A stretch of DNA of 64,000 nucleotides from Synchiropus splendidus (lineage: Eukaryota > Chordata > Actinopteri > Syngnathiformes > Callionymidae). Below the pieces are notes generated by a model. The model did no database searches and was not told the DNA's origin. It was given only the letters and a program-made list of their open reading frames with translations. A program made the position numbers and the translations under genes. Below, piece after piece: positions 44,164 through 52,700 of this stretch. The stretch spans positions 20,184,001 through 20,248,000 of the forward strand of contig NC_071342.1 in the NCBI RefSeq assembly GCF_027744825.2, given 5' to 3'. Numbering within the stretch: the stretch's first letter is position 1; every line of letters begins with the position of its first letter.

Positions 44164-44880
44164 AATATGTGGGTTTTTTGGCTCTCTGTCAGAAAGGTTC
44201 CCGACTCCTGCTCTAAACATTTTCCACTGTTACTTTCCTGCTTACTTCCTCTCCCCCAGACACGTGCACAAATAACACATGTGTAAATCATATGACAAAC
44301 ACAACTGGAAGGTGCTAAACGCAGGCCGGCAGCAAGCTGCAGCTCCAAGGTCGTCTCAGTCCGGATTGTTCCGAGTGACGCTCCGAGACTTGTTGGAAGT
44401 CTGCTAACCTCTGATTTGCGCTGCTAATGACAAGGTTAGCATCTTCTCATGCGGCGTCTCCATGGTGACGGGGCTCTGACGTCTCCTGGCTGTCGGTCAA
44501 CTTCATTTCAGTCCTGCTTTCGATCTCGCTTTTATTTTTAGCAGGTTTGGATCCGCCGTCACCTGCCGTCAGATTGTTGCTGTTTGTATTGTTGCTCCAC
44601 ACCAGCCAGGTGGCGCTGGCTGAAGCTTCTTCTGCTTCGTCCGTCTCCTCAGGTGGAGGTGAAGCCATACGTGCTGGACGACCAGATGTGTGACGAGTGT
44701 CAGGGCGCTCGCTGCGGCGGCAAGTTCGCCCCCTTCTTCTGCGCCAACGTCACCTGCCTGCAGTACTACTGCGAGTTCTGCTGGGCCAGCATCCACTCGC
44801 GGGCCGGCCGGGAGTTCCACAAGCCGCTGGTGAAAGAAGGCGGCGATCGCCCGCGACACGTGTCCTTCCGCTGGAGCTGA
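15671..44880 (+). CDS. cpeb3: Cytoplasmic polyadenylation element-binding protein 3 (CPEB3)
   Basis: Coding exons are 15671-16489, 21512-21596, 28839-28895 (duplicated at 30924-30980), 34256-34279 (microexon), 35589-35756, 36212-36301, 41650-41768, 41868-41982, 42937-43118 and 44653-44880. With one copy of the duplicated exon they sum to 1887 nt, or 628 residues (human about 698). The N-terminal half is low-complexity: a Ser tract at 47-54 and a Gln tract at 144-151. RRM1 starts at about residue 372 (KVFVGGL; GYAFLLF at 415-421) and RRM2 at about 479 (KTIFVGGV). A cysteine/histidine-rich zinc-binding domain runs from about 560 to the end, with CDEC at 566-569. CPEB3 binds mRNA 3' UTRs and represses or activates translation in neurons. 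The MQDDLLMDK start matches vertebrate CPEB3 rather than CPEB4. A long AT-rich 3' UTR follows. Confidence 0.96.
16490..21511. other. cpeb3: cpeb3 intron 1 (5.0 kb)
   Basis: No nested gene recognised. It holds a bounded mariner-type MITE at 19649-19842, next to a stretch around 19505-19560 that resembles other dispersed fish repeats (ATATAAGCCGCACCC). Mammalian CPEB3 carries a self-cleaving ribozyme in an early intron; I saw no match to it here. Confidence 0.6.
19649..19842. mobile_element. mariner/Tc1-type MITE with TA target duplication
   Basis: Inverted ends read CAAGTAACATCCGACTTCCG on the left and CAAGTAACATCCGACTTACG reversed on the right; the match continues through ACC with one mismatch overall. 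TA dinucleotides flank both sides (19647-19648 and 19843-19844), the duplication expected of Tc1/mariner/pogo elements. It is 194 bp and non-coding. Confidence 0.78.
21512..21596 (+). CDS. cpeb3: cpeb3 exon 2
   Basis: 85 nt between TTGCAG and GTAAAC, encoding ERNRPFDAFSLHSLENSLMD and then MIRTDHDK plus the first base of a glycine codon. It is the conserved amphipathic segment seen in the CPEB2-4 subfamily. Confidence 0.95.
25761..25846. repeat. Intronic duplicate, unit 1 copy a
   Basis: Matches 26374-26460 with a few substitutions: ACACCCTGCGCAGCAGTG at the start, TAGCTGCATTTCAGCCC in the middle, GAGAGTTGGAGGG at the end. Confidence 0.75.
26202..26376. repeat. Intronic duplicate, unit 2 copy a
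   Basis: Matches 28021-28187 at roughly nine bases in ten. Shared blocks include TTCACCCTGAAAC, TTACAAGGAAAATAGTT, CTTCTGGATATGC and GAAACAGCTCACTGTGGACA. It abuts the second copy of unit 1, so this locus is a mosaic of two duplicated pieces. Confidence 0.78.
26374..26460. repeat. Intronic duplicate, unit 1 copy b
   Basis: Second copy of the segment at 25761-25846, same orientation, about 610 bp downstream. Confidence 0.75.
28021..28187. repeat. Intronic duplicate, unit 2 copy b
   Basis: Second copy of 26202-26376, same orientation, ending 100 bp before the left breakpoint of the 2085-bp tandem duplication. Confidence 0.78.
28839..28895 (+). CDS. cpeb3: cpeb3 57-nt exon, copy 1
   Basis: Lies between a C-rich tract ending GACAG and donor GTAAGT. 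Encodes RMGINFHHPGADHIMPLN, with split codons at both ends (phase 1 in, phase 1 out). In human CPEB3 the equivalent segment reads RMGINFHHPG. Because the length is a multiple of three, skipping or repeating it keeps the frame. Confidence 0.93.
29207..29770. repeat. Fragment of a fish DNA-transposon-like repeat, in copy 1
   Basis: Begins GGGCCGCAACGATTATTTTC and contains GTCGATGAGTCGACTAATCG, the start typical of a widespread fish hAT-like family. A matching inverted right end was not found, so the limits are approximate. Repeated in the downstream duplicate at about 31292-31855. Confidence 0.45.
30372..32456. repeat. 2085-bp tandem duplication, copy 2
   Basis: Direct head-to-tail repeat of 28287-30371. 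Identity ends after CCT at 32457-32459, where T32460 replaces C30375. The lack of visible divergence means a very recent event or an assembly duplication. Confidence 0.95.
30924..30980 (+). CDS. cpeb3: cpeb3 57-nt exon, copy 2 (duplicated)
   Basis: Identical in sequence, acceptor and donor to 28839-28895. If both copies are spliced in tandem the junction codon is AGA (Arg), and the protein would gain 19 residues and become 647 aa. Whether one or both copies are used cannot be told from sequence. Confidence 0.85.
32460..34255. other. cpeb3: cpeb3 intron between duplicated exon and microexon
   Basis: No gene recognised. The middle (32780-33080) is AT-rich. The stretch just before the microexon is a long pyrimidine run (CTCTGTCTCCC units, about 34205-34245), as expected upstream of a regulated microexon. 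Confidence 0.6.
34256..34279 (+). CDS. cpeb3: cpeb3 24-nt microexon
   Basis: 24 nt flanked by GACCAG and GTAACG, preceded by a strong pyrimidine tract. It enters and leaves in phase 1. Included, it reads N-TRSFGRRR-G across the junctions, before RSCLFPFED. Its length, phase, position and the SFGRRR core match the alternatively spliced 8-residue region C of vertebrate CPEB2-4, described as a basophilic-kinase target motif and neuronally regulated in CPEB4. It was found by motif and splice-site reading, not by open-frame length. Confidence 0.85.
34280..35588. other. cpeb3: cpeb3 intron downstream of microexon
   Basis: No gene recognised. Contains AT-rich stretches (34330-34800) and a short (TCCC)n run near 34866-34883. 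Confidence 0.6.
35589..35756 (+). CDS. cpeb3: cpeb3 exon upstream of and entering RRM1
   Basis: 168 nt, phase 1 to phase 1. Encodes RSCLFPFEDGFLDDGHGD, then SPTRCQNGERMERYSRK, and opens RRM1 with VFVGGLPPDIDE. In mammalian CPEB3 the first part corresponds to the optional region B; here no internal acceptor was resolved. Confidence 0.95.
36212..36301 (+). CDS. cpeb3: cpeb3 exon, RRM1 middle
   Basis: 90 nt encoding EITNSFRRYGHLVVDWPHKA and ESKSYFPPK. It holds RRM1 helix 1 and the second strand, phase 1 to phase 1. Confidence 0.95.
36684..37110. repeat. AT-rich intronic duplicate, copy a
   Basis: Matches 38467-38942. Shared blocks include TACACTTTCACACCCTCTTA, AAAATATTTATATTACCAAG, TTGTTATTATGCTTTTGTAA and ACTATAATTTAA near the end. 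The copies differ by many small indels, so the event is old. Confidence 0.78.
38467..38942. repeat. AT-rich intronic duplicate, copy b
   Basis: Direct-orientation partner of 36684-37110, about 1.78 kb downstream. Either a segmental duplicate or two copies of an unnamed dispersed element. Confidence 0.78.
40062..40318. repeat. Dispersed repeat of the GTGGGGACC family, copy B
   Basis: Opposite orientation to the copy at 11431-11656. Begins CCCTTGTGGGGACCTCTTAT and runs into a (CA)n tract at about 40309-40328. Confidence 0.7.
41650..41768 (+). CDS. cpeb3: cpeb3 exon, RRM1 C-terminal half
   Basis: 119 nt. Encodes YAFLLFQEETSVQALIDACI and EEDNKLYLCVSSPTIKDKP. RNP1 of RRM1 is the GYAFLLF stretch. 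Ends in phase 0 at donor GTGAGA, 99 bp before the next exon. Confidence 0.95.
41868..41982 (+). CDS. cpeb3: cpeb3 exon, inter-RRM linker and RRM2 start
   Basis: 115 nt encoding VQIRPWNLSDSDFVMDGSQP, then LDPRKTIFVGGVPRPLRA. RNP2 of RRM2 is TIFVGG. The linker is nearly invariant in CPEB2-4. Confidence 0.95.
42035..42058. repeat. Four tandem GCAAAT hexamers
   Basis: Creates three overlapping ATGCAAAT octamer motifs 53 bp into the intron. The octamer is the POU-factor consensus; a chance short tandem repeat is equally possible. Confidence 0.8.
42569..42766. mobile_element. Diverged hAT-like MITE (relative of 376-534)
   Basis: Shares GAGGCTTC(A/G)TGAAAC, the core GAGCGCCACCTACTGAGCTC and the reversed end GTTTCGTGAAGCCTCATAA with 376-534. 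Outer ends have decayed and no target duplication was seen, so limits are approximate. Confidence 0.65.
42937..43118 (+). CDS. cpeb3: cpeb3 exon, RRM2 body
   Basis: 182 nt encoding ELAMIMDRLYGGVCYAGIDT through YIAAISARFVQLQHNDIDKR. Contains the RNP1-like GAGRVAFSN. Ends in phase 0. Confidence 0.95.
43894..43953. repeat. (AT)n microsatellite
   Basis: About 60 bp of uninterrupted TA units. Confidence 0.95.
44095..44163. repeat. Compound (CT)n(AT)n(T)n microsatellite
   Basis: CT units to 44108, AT units to 44149, then a T-run. Confidence 0.95.
44653..44880 (+). CDS. cpeb3: cpeb3 last exon (zinc-binding C-terminus)
   Basis: 76 codons including TGA at 44878-44880. Encodes VEVKPYVLDDQMCDECQGAR, then GGKFAPFFCANVTCLQYYC and the histidine-rich end GGDRPRHVSFRWS. 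The regularly spaced cysteines and histidines form the CPEB-family zinc-binding module, needed for RNA-binding affinity and partner contact. Confidence 0.96.
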   Translation: MEVKPYVLDDQMCDECQGARCGGKFAPFFCANVTCLQYYCEFCWASIHSRAGREFHKPLVKEGGDRPRHVSFRWS

Positions 44881-47800
44881 AACCACCACGCGCCCCCCAA
44901 ACAAAAAAAACCATGAAGAGAATCTCCTGCCACCCTAGCGCCACCTACAGTCCACCCTGCTACCTTGACGGAAATAAATCCAGGACGGGACTTCGCTCTC
45001 ACCACTCTGCCCCCCTACCTCCAACCTGCGGGGGAGAGGGGGGTGGAACGCTTCAAATTTGCACTTTCAGCACAAAGATTCACAGAAGGCTTCGTCCGGC
45101 TGCTTTCAGTTCCGCTCACGGAGATATTTAAAAAAGTAATATATATTTTGGTTCTGTACCTTTTTAGAACGCTGATGTAGAAGAGGAGCATGCACTTATC
45201 GCAAAGCAGTAGCTACGCCGCCCCACAACACTATTACCAAAGGAAGTGCAAGCTAGGTGGCGCCACAACATGTAGCACAGACTGACGCGTAGCGGGCCGC
45301 CGGTCCGAACATCACATCCAGATTTTGATAGTAGTTGTACCTCATATGCAGTTTGCTCTGGAGGTTTTTGTTTTCGATAATAATCCAGTGTTGTGTCGAT
45401 GCTGCCACAGCTTTGCTGCTAACGTCACGACCTGGCGCCACCTTCGGACCCGCGGTTTGGTCAGTGGGTGGATGGGGGGCGGGGTCCCGTCTTGGCTGCA
45501 TGTTTATTTCAACCAGGTGGCTGCATGCAATACGATACATGTACGATGTTTGCACAGACGGGCGGCAACCGACGCGTCGAAGAAATGACCATAACAACCG
45601 TCTAGATAGCTGAAGTACTATTTTTGCAGTGATTGTTGATATAATTGTGCAATTTTTTTCTACCGTACGTAGTTAGGTCTGCCTAGAACTGTGATACGCT
45701 TTTACCGTCGTCAACGTCCGACATAGAAGTCCTGTGAAACTTCGTAGATAGTGAACGCACACGTATAAATGTTCTCTTGTACACACACTTGCACCTGTAA
45801 CCTCCTCTCGACTAACAAAGAAGCGCGGCCACCGTTGTTTACGCTGACGGCCAAATGTCGTAGTTCATCGGGACATAAGCTTGACAGTGACGAATAACAG
45901 AGTTTTACTCTTTAGTCTGTGTATTTTGAGGTTTTTATTTAGAAAAGAAACTTCAGGCAAGAAGTATTTTAACTACAAGGTGCATTTCATTTGTACAAAT
46001 GGAACGACCCACTGCGACGTAGGAGCTGCTCATGTTCACGTAACGTTTTTTGTTTTTTAAACATACAATGCTTGATCAGTTCATTTATAATAATAATCAT
46101 GAAAGCATTTTTGCTGAATTTCTGTCCACGAAATACACAGACTAACGCTAAAAAAAGTCGTGACGCGACGGGTTTCGGTTTCGTCTAATTTACGTTATTG
46201 TTCATCGCCTACCTTTTACCGACATTTACTGGTGTACGGAAATTTAATAATCAAGTAAAAAGGCGTGTTTCTGTGTCAGCGAATTAGAAACTTTCAAATC
46301 TCGTAAACACTGTAGTCGGAACTCTGTCGTGTTGGAGTCACGTTTTCAATGTCGGTGTGGACGTCGCGAGCTCAGGCGGAAGAAAAGCTCTCGTGTCCTC
46401 GGGTTCACTGAAGCAACCCGAGCTCCGCACACTTCGTACAGGACGGGCGGGAGGTGCTAGCTAAAGTCGCCGATTTTTTTTTTTTTTGTTTTATTTTTTT
46501 TCCAGATTTTATTTTGAATTTTTCCTGCAAAGCTTGAAGTTACGAACCTGCTATAGGAAGACAAATAAAAAGTAGATATATATTTTTATTTTAATGAGGT
46601 GCAGAGTTCAAACTGGACGAGGAAGCGATGGCTGCTTTGGTCGGGGTGGGGCGGGGGCGGGGGGGAAGTTACACTGGTTTTGTGGACAATCCTACCAGGA
46701 TTTTTTTTTTTCTCTCAAAAGGGGGCGGAGTCGAGCCCACGCTAGCTTCTGGTTTTAGTCGTAAACTGTTTCTCTACCCACAAAAAAGGAAGTGATTTTG
46801 TCTCTCTCCACTCAAACTGGTTTCTCTCTCATCTGTAATGCACTACTCTTTTCACCAGAGTTTTCCACGCACGTTTTTTCTGACTGATCGTTTTCGCAAT
46901 ACCTCAATTTTGAAATCAAGGAGAGACTTTCCTAGTACGGATGATTTTGAAAAAGTCTATATATATATCTATCTATATATTAATTTAATTCAAGAGAAAT
47001 AATTTAATTTCAGAATTTATTTTTTTTAACAACGAAGGAGCTTTATAACTAATATAATGACATCACGTGACAGAGATTTATTATTTGCGGCGGAGGGTTG
47101 AACTTGATGCATTTCCCCTTTCCTTTATTTGCTGTATTTATTATCAGTCGTCGTGAGGTTAAATTTCCCAGCACCCTTTTAAGAAGTTCCCGACCGGATG
47201 AGAATCAGCCCCGCGAGGTGCATCAAGAGACTGGTGGCCTTCTTACTCATGCAAGACTTGAATCAGCCCTGTTTTTTTAATAGCTAAAATTCTTTGTCGT
47301 AATGTGCAATACTGTTTGTACGTTTGTAGAAAAAAAAGAAAAAAGGAAAAAAAAAAGCCTCAAATCTTTATCGCAGATTTATTTTCATTGCGAAGCATCG
47401 TGATTCACAAAAATCATTTTCTACTGTGTATTTACCTGCTAGTACCCTCCAGTAGTGATGTAGCCTTTGTACGGAGAAATTTTCATTATTTTCTAGAGTT
47501 TTTTGCTAAAAGAGTTCAACATATTTTTATTTTGTGTGTGTGTGTGCGTGTGTGCGTGTTTTATTTTTTCTTCTGGACGGAAAATTTCATATCTGGTCAA
47601 TGTCATTAATATTATTTTGTATTTTTACTTAAATTAATTTTAATTATTTTGGAAGAAAAAAATATTTTCCATTTCTTCACCTTTTTTTCATTTTGGAAAC
47701 AAAAAAAATGTTTGTAATATTGTTACTAAAGTGTCTTGAATTGCTACGCTTGTACGTGTTAATTCGCTGATGTTGCTTACATTAGTGTGAAAATCAACTA

Positions 47801-47910
47801 GAGGGCAAAACACTCACAATAATAATGAATAATAATGGGGGGGGTGATGTTTGTGTGATTCGTAATGTAAACAAGTGAATGGGCAATAAAATAAAAATGA
47901 CAGAATGGAA
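44881..47910 (+). other. cpeb3: cpeb3 3' UTR (long, AT-rich)
   Basis: No coding frame. AATAAA occurs at 44973-44978, 46564-46569 and 47885-47890, the last closing the AT-rich stretch, so several 3' ends are possible. TTTTTAT, the canonical cytoplasmic polyadenylation element core, occurs at 45932-45938, 46583-46589 and 47524-47530. This fits autoregulation by CPEB proteins but base composition alone would also give such motifs. The 3' boundary is inferred. Confidence 0.6.
47885..47890 (+). terminator. cpeb3: Candidate distal poly(A) signal of cpeb3
   Basis: AATAAA immediately followed by a second ATAAAA, near the end of the AT-rich tract and before composition shifts. Confidence 0.5.
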
Positions 47911-48527
47911 CATCCAAGTTGTGATTTTTTTAACTCGCTGTTGCCTGATGAAGTGAGGAAGAAGCGTCCATGGTGTTTGCTGATGAGATAGTGATTCGTA
48001 GCAAGAGTGAGGAGGAGGTGGAGGAGGAGCCAAGAGTGCGTGAAAGGGAGCCTTTATGACGGGGAATGTTAACTGAACGCTGGTGGGCCGCAACCAGAAT
48101 ATTTGATCATGTTTTTGAAGGATTATTTACGGTGTTTCCCACATAGCTGAAGAACTGCTTCCTGTCTGGACTACCTCCTCAAAAACTGCCTACAGACTAG
48201 CGGCGCACAGCACGCGCAGAGCATACGTTCCATTCGCAGATTCCAGGCGTCAAGACAATGTTTCGTAAAATCAAGTTGAGCCCACCTCAACTTCGGACTC
48301 TATAAGGAATAGACATATCGGTGTTATAATATTGTGTGTGTAAGATGTTTGTCCAGGGTGACACTTCAGCGTGTTCAGCTGCTCATTACTACATGAAAGA
48401 CTGCTTAGAAAAAGCAGTAAAACCAACTCAAGATGGCCACAAACAAATAACAGCCACTGAAAATACTTTACAATACTGTTTTAAAGTATCTGTAACATGA
48501 ATGAATTATTCCATGTGCATTTCAATA

Positions 48528-48589
<62 letters not shown>

Positions 48590-48936
48590 CTGTACTTCTG
48601 CTACACTTCTTGGGGTTTCCAATGAACATTTTGGTGGGAAAACACGCAGCAGGACAGCAGTCCGTTCTACATGCAGTGCATCTAAAGGAAACTTCCTGCT
48701 ACTACAGGGATGAGGCAGAGGACAGCCACTCCACTCATGTCCCTGGACTTGTGAGTCATCAAGTAAATATGGGGGAGGAAACCGGAGCGCTCAGAGGAAA
48801 CTAGTGCAGGGACAAATCCCTGGCTGGATTCCAACCAACAACCATGATGCAGCACAGAGCCCGGGGGGCAGAATAGAGTTCAACAGCGCCCTCTACTGGC
48901 AGTGAGAATCCAGACAGTGGAACAAAGTTTGCAGAA
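47911..48936. other. Convergent intergenic gap cpeb3/btaf1
   Basis: About 1 kb with no gene recognised. It holds a compound microsatellite, (TA)n at 48532-48558 followed by (GA)n to 48583. Confidence 0.6.
48532..48583. repeat. Compound (TA)n(GA)n microsatellite
   Basis: TA units run directly into GA units. Confidence 0.95.
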
Positions 48937-48942
48937 TTTATT
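48937..48942 (-). terminator. btaf1: Poly(A) signal of btaf1
   Basis: TTTATT on the plus strand reads AATAAA on the minus strand, about 640 bp downstream of the btaf1 stop. It is the best candidate in the 3' UTR. Confidence 0.5.
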
Positions 48943-49364
48943 CCAATTCCACTTCATTAACAAAAGAAAAAGCAATTACACAAATATGTACACATCTATT
49001 ATTTATTTTAAAATACTTGCGACTAGTTTGTGGTACCAGTTTGAGCTTCAGTCCCGGGAGGGTCACTTCCTGTCATCGGGAGTGTCAGAAAAACTGCAGG
49101 CTTCAAAAGGTTTGTCCATCTGAGGAGGAGGAGGAGAAGGAGGGGAGGAGGGGAGGAGGGGGAGGAGGGAGCGCAGGTCCACGCAGGAAACTGGAGGATG
49201 AAACTAAGGAAATCGTGTCGTGGCACTGCAACAGTATAGCGCCCTCTGGAGGCCAGTAGCGGTGACTGACGCAGCGTGGTTTCCCTTTCTCTCAGAAAAT
49301 AATGCGTTTGCAGGAGGGGGCAGATCCATAACACTGTTGTCTGGCACGTGATCAGGGTTGCATT

Positions 49365-49395
<31 letters not shown>

Positions 49396-49580
49396 CCTGG
49401 ACTGCACTGAGCCACAAATCTCAAGGTGAACAGAAACGCTCTTCTTGGCTCGACTTATTGCTTTGGGGCATGATGATCAATGGGAGGTCAGCGTGGTAAA
49501 AAACAAAACAAAGGAGCTCTGACCAGGTCCAGCTTGGTCAGTGATGCGGAGGGAGGGGAGGGAGCGAGGGCCACGCGGTG
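48943..49580 (-). other. btaf1: btaf1 3' UTR
   Basis: Non-coding stretch between stop codon and poly(A) signal. Contains a GGA-rich run at 49123-49170 and an (ATC)n run at 49361-49395 (plus-strand reading). Confidence 0.5.
49361..49395. repeat. (ATC)n microsatellite
   Basis: About eleven tandem trinucleotide units. Confidence 0.9.
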
Positions 49581-49730
49581 CTATTGCAGGGAGTGCATGA
49601 AGCTGTCCAGGTTGTACTCGGTGTCGTACTGCTGCTGGTCCCAGAGCTCCCCGAGGCCGTCCAGCACCGACTTCATGGACGACTTGCCGGACGTGGACGG
49701 AGACTGTTCGCTCCTCTCGCTCTTCTCCTC
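49581..49730 (-). CDS. btaf1: btaf1 last coding exon
   Basis: 150 nt, phase 0, with TAG stop at 49581-49583. Encodes [20 protein letters not shown] and ends [10 protein letters not shown]. The tail aligns by eye with the end of vertebrate BTAF1, including the LWDQ-QYD segment. Confidence 0.95.
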   Translation of the reverse strand, partial: EEKSERSEQSPSTSGKSSMKSVLDGLGELWDQQQYDTEYNLDSFMHSLQ

Positions 49731-52700
49731 CTGTCACACGGGAGCAGACGTGAGCGCGGCACAACGCTGAGGACCAACGGAGGTGTGGGAGCTCTGACCT
49801 TGTCCAGGGTGAAGAGGTTGAGCAGCTGGTCCGTCCCCATGCTCTGCAGGCTGGCGTTCTCCTGGCTGATGATGGTGTTGGCGATGCTCATCTTGAACTT
49901 CTGCAGGCCCATGATCTTCTCCTCCAGGGTTCCACGCGTGATCAGCCGGTACACGTTCACCACGCGTTTCTGCGCGCACACACACACACAACCAACAAGG
50001 CGTGTCACAACGACCATGACACACAAGCGGACCCAGTTTATTTGAACTGTCCAGCTGGAGAATTGCAGTCTGCTTGGTGATGTTCTCCCAAATCAGCTCA
50101 ACCTTCAAGGACTTGCTTGCAACTCATTCAAAACAAGCCGATTCATCTAGACGTGCAGCGCCAAGTCACCTGTCCGATCCTGTGGGCTCGGTCCATGGCC
50201 TGCAGGTCCCTCATGGGGTTCCAGTCGTGCTCCACGAACACCACCGTGTCCGCTCCAGTCAGGTTCAGCCCCAGGCCGCCGACGTGAGTGGTCAGCAGCA
50301 GCACGTCGATGGACGGGTCGTTGTTGAACCTGCGGCGAGACACAGACGTGTCACGCTTCTCCAGATGCAGGTCTGCACGCTCGTGTTTGGTCACCTGGAC
50401 ACGATGGAGTGGCGCAGGCCGGCCTGCACGCTGCCGTCCAGACGCAGATAGGTGACGTTGGGCAGCTTGGGCTTCAGAAGGTCGTGCTCCACAATATCCA
50501 GCATGCTCTTCAGCTGGCAGAAGATCAGCACGCGGTGCTGCGCCACCACCGCCTCCGTCCCTCCTTCGGAGCCGGCGCCACCCCCGAGACCACAGTCCAG
50601 GAGCAGCTGGGGGAGATGGTGAGTCAGAGGGATGGAAGAGCTAAGCCAGGCAGCAAAGCAAGGCGAGGGAGCGCGGCACACACCTGCTTGAGAGCGGAGA
50701 GCTTCGGCGCGTGCTGAATGTCCCGCAGGTTGGAGCTCTGACCCGCCAGCTGCTCAGTGATGCGTCTGTATTCGGGATGCTGAGGGGTCAGCACCAGGCT
50801 CGGGTGGTTGCACAGCTTCCTCAGATACTGCAGCGCCTGGATCAGAGAAAACACAGATGTTTCACCACTGTTGCAGCCTCAACAAACAAGAGCCGGCTCA
50901 CCTGGAAAACGTGTCCGGTCGCCTTCAGTTTGGGCTTCTCTTCCTCAGTGGAGGCGTGAGAGATGCTGTCCTCCAGGCTGGCCTTCGCCCGGGACTTGGC
51001 AAAGTCCTCATACAGCTGAACCTGAGCACCAGAAGGTCACGTTCAGCGTCACATCAAGAGTAGTTTTGCAGTGACATCTGTGCTCTTGATGTGTGACGTG
51101 CTGTCTGTTTGGCACCTGTAGAGGACTGAGGTTGCAGTAGTAGTCCTGGATGATCTTAGGAGGAAGGTCCTGCAGAACGTCCTCCTTCATCCTCCTCAGG
51201 AGGAAGGGCAGCACCTGACGATGGAGCGCCTCCATGGCCAGAACGCCTGGCGGAGAAACAGCAGTCAACACTGATCCACAGAACTCAGGGGAGATCCAGC
51301 CGTACCTGCTTCCTGTTCCCGTGAGGAGCTTTTGGCGTCTCTGCTCGCCAGGATGGGCTTCCCGTAACGGGCAGCGAACTGGCGCTCGGTTCCCAGAAAC
51401 CCCGGCATGAGGAAGTCAAAGAGCGACCACAGCTCCAGGACGTTGTTCTAAGAATACGCACAGCAGGTCACAAAAGAGGTTCCACAGAAGTGTAAACTCG
51501 GATCTCACCTGAATCGGCGTTCCGGACAGGATGACTCGGAAGTTGGCAGCCAGCTGCTTGATGGCTTTGGAGAGTTTGGTCTTCCCGTTTTTGATGATGT
51601 GGCCCTCATCCAGGATGCAGTAGTTGAACTTAATATTCCTGCTCAAGTCAATAGAACCACCATCAGCACCGCAGGCGTCGCCCTGGCACACTGGGACTGC
51701 GGCACAAACCCACTTGAAAAAGTCGATGTCGTTCCTCACGACGTCATAGGAGGCCACGATCAGATTGTGTTTCTTCACCTGGTGCTGCAACCTGCCGACC
51801 CAAAACTCATTATGTGTCCCTTGAAATGATAAAGCCGGCATCTCACCTCATCCTCTCGGTGGGCGGGCCAGTGTAGTGGAGTGGGTTGAGGTACTCTCTG
51901 GAGCAGAACTTGCCCACCTCGTCCACCCAGTGGCCGGTCAGCGTGGGCGGACAGACCACCAGAGAGGGCAGGGGGCTGCAGTCCGCCGCCTTCGTCCTGG
52001 CGTACTCCTGTGCCCTGAACCATCAGACGGCCCAGTTAGTGTTTGGGACACATTAGACACACACGTTAGAGGTTTGGTACCGGAGGTAGTGATCCCCTGC
52101 CAGGATGCAGATGGACTGCAGCGTCTTGCCGAGACCCATGTCGTCGCACAGGATGCCGTGCAGCTTGTACTTGTTCAGGAAGGAGAGCCAGTTCACTCCA
52201 TCCTAGAAGAGGAGAGGATGAGGTTTTAAGGAATCAGAAGCAAAGTTTATCTCCCGCTCAAACTTATGTCAGGATCCAGATAGAGTGATGTCTCGAGCTT
52301 TATAGGACAGTCAGTAGGATTAAGAGATGAGGAAGCAGAGGTAGAGGAGTCACAGATGAATCTACTGATGCTCTTCACATCACAAGACTCACTGACCTGC
52401 TGGTACTTCCTCAGCTCTGCTTTAATGGGAACCGGAATGTTATAGTTCTCCAACTTTCTTCCATCCAGCAGCTGCTCCAGGAAGTGGCGCTCTCTGGCCT
52501 TCTGCTGGATGAGGTCGGCGGACATGGCAGGGGGGTCCGGTATACCCGCCTGTGAAGTGCCAACCATTTTGTTTGAAACACGGACGAGGATGTCAGAAAT
52601 GAATTTAAAGCCAGTACCTCGAGCGGCAGCAGGCGGATAAGAGTGGCGAAACACTGCGTGGCCATGAAGCGGATGCTGTCGCTGGGGTCGCTCATCCGAC

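Larger units (their letters stand above)
43119..44652. other. cpeb3: cpeb3 last intron, microsatellite-rich
   Basis: No gene recognised. Contains (AT)n at 43894-43953, then (CT)n at 44095-44108, (AT)n at 44109-44149 and a T-run to 44163, embedded in AT-rich sequence. Confidence 0.65.

Noticed and set aside
45253..45613. Open frames on both strands in the cpeb3 3' UTR
   Set aside because: Mutually antisense, no homology recognised, located downstream of the cpeb3 stop.
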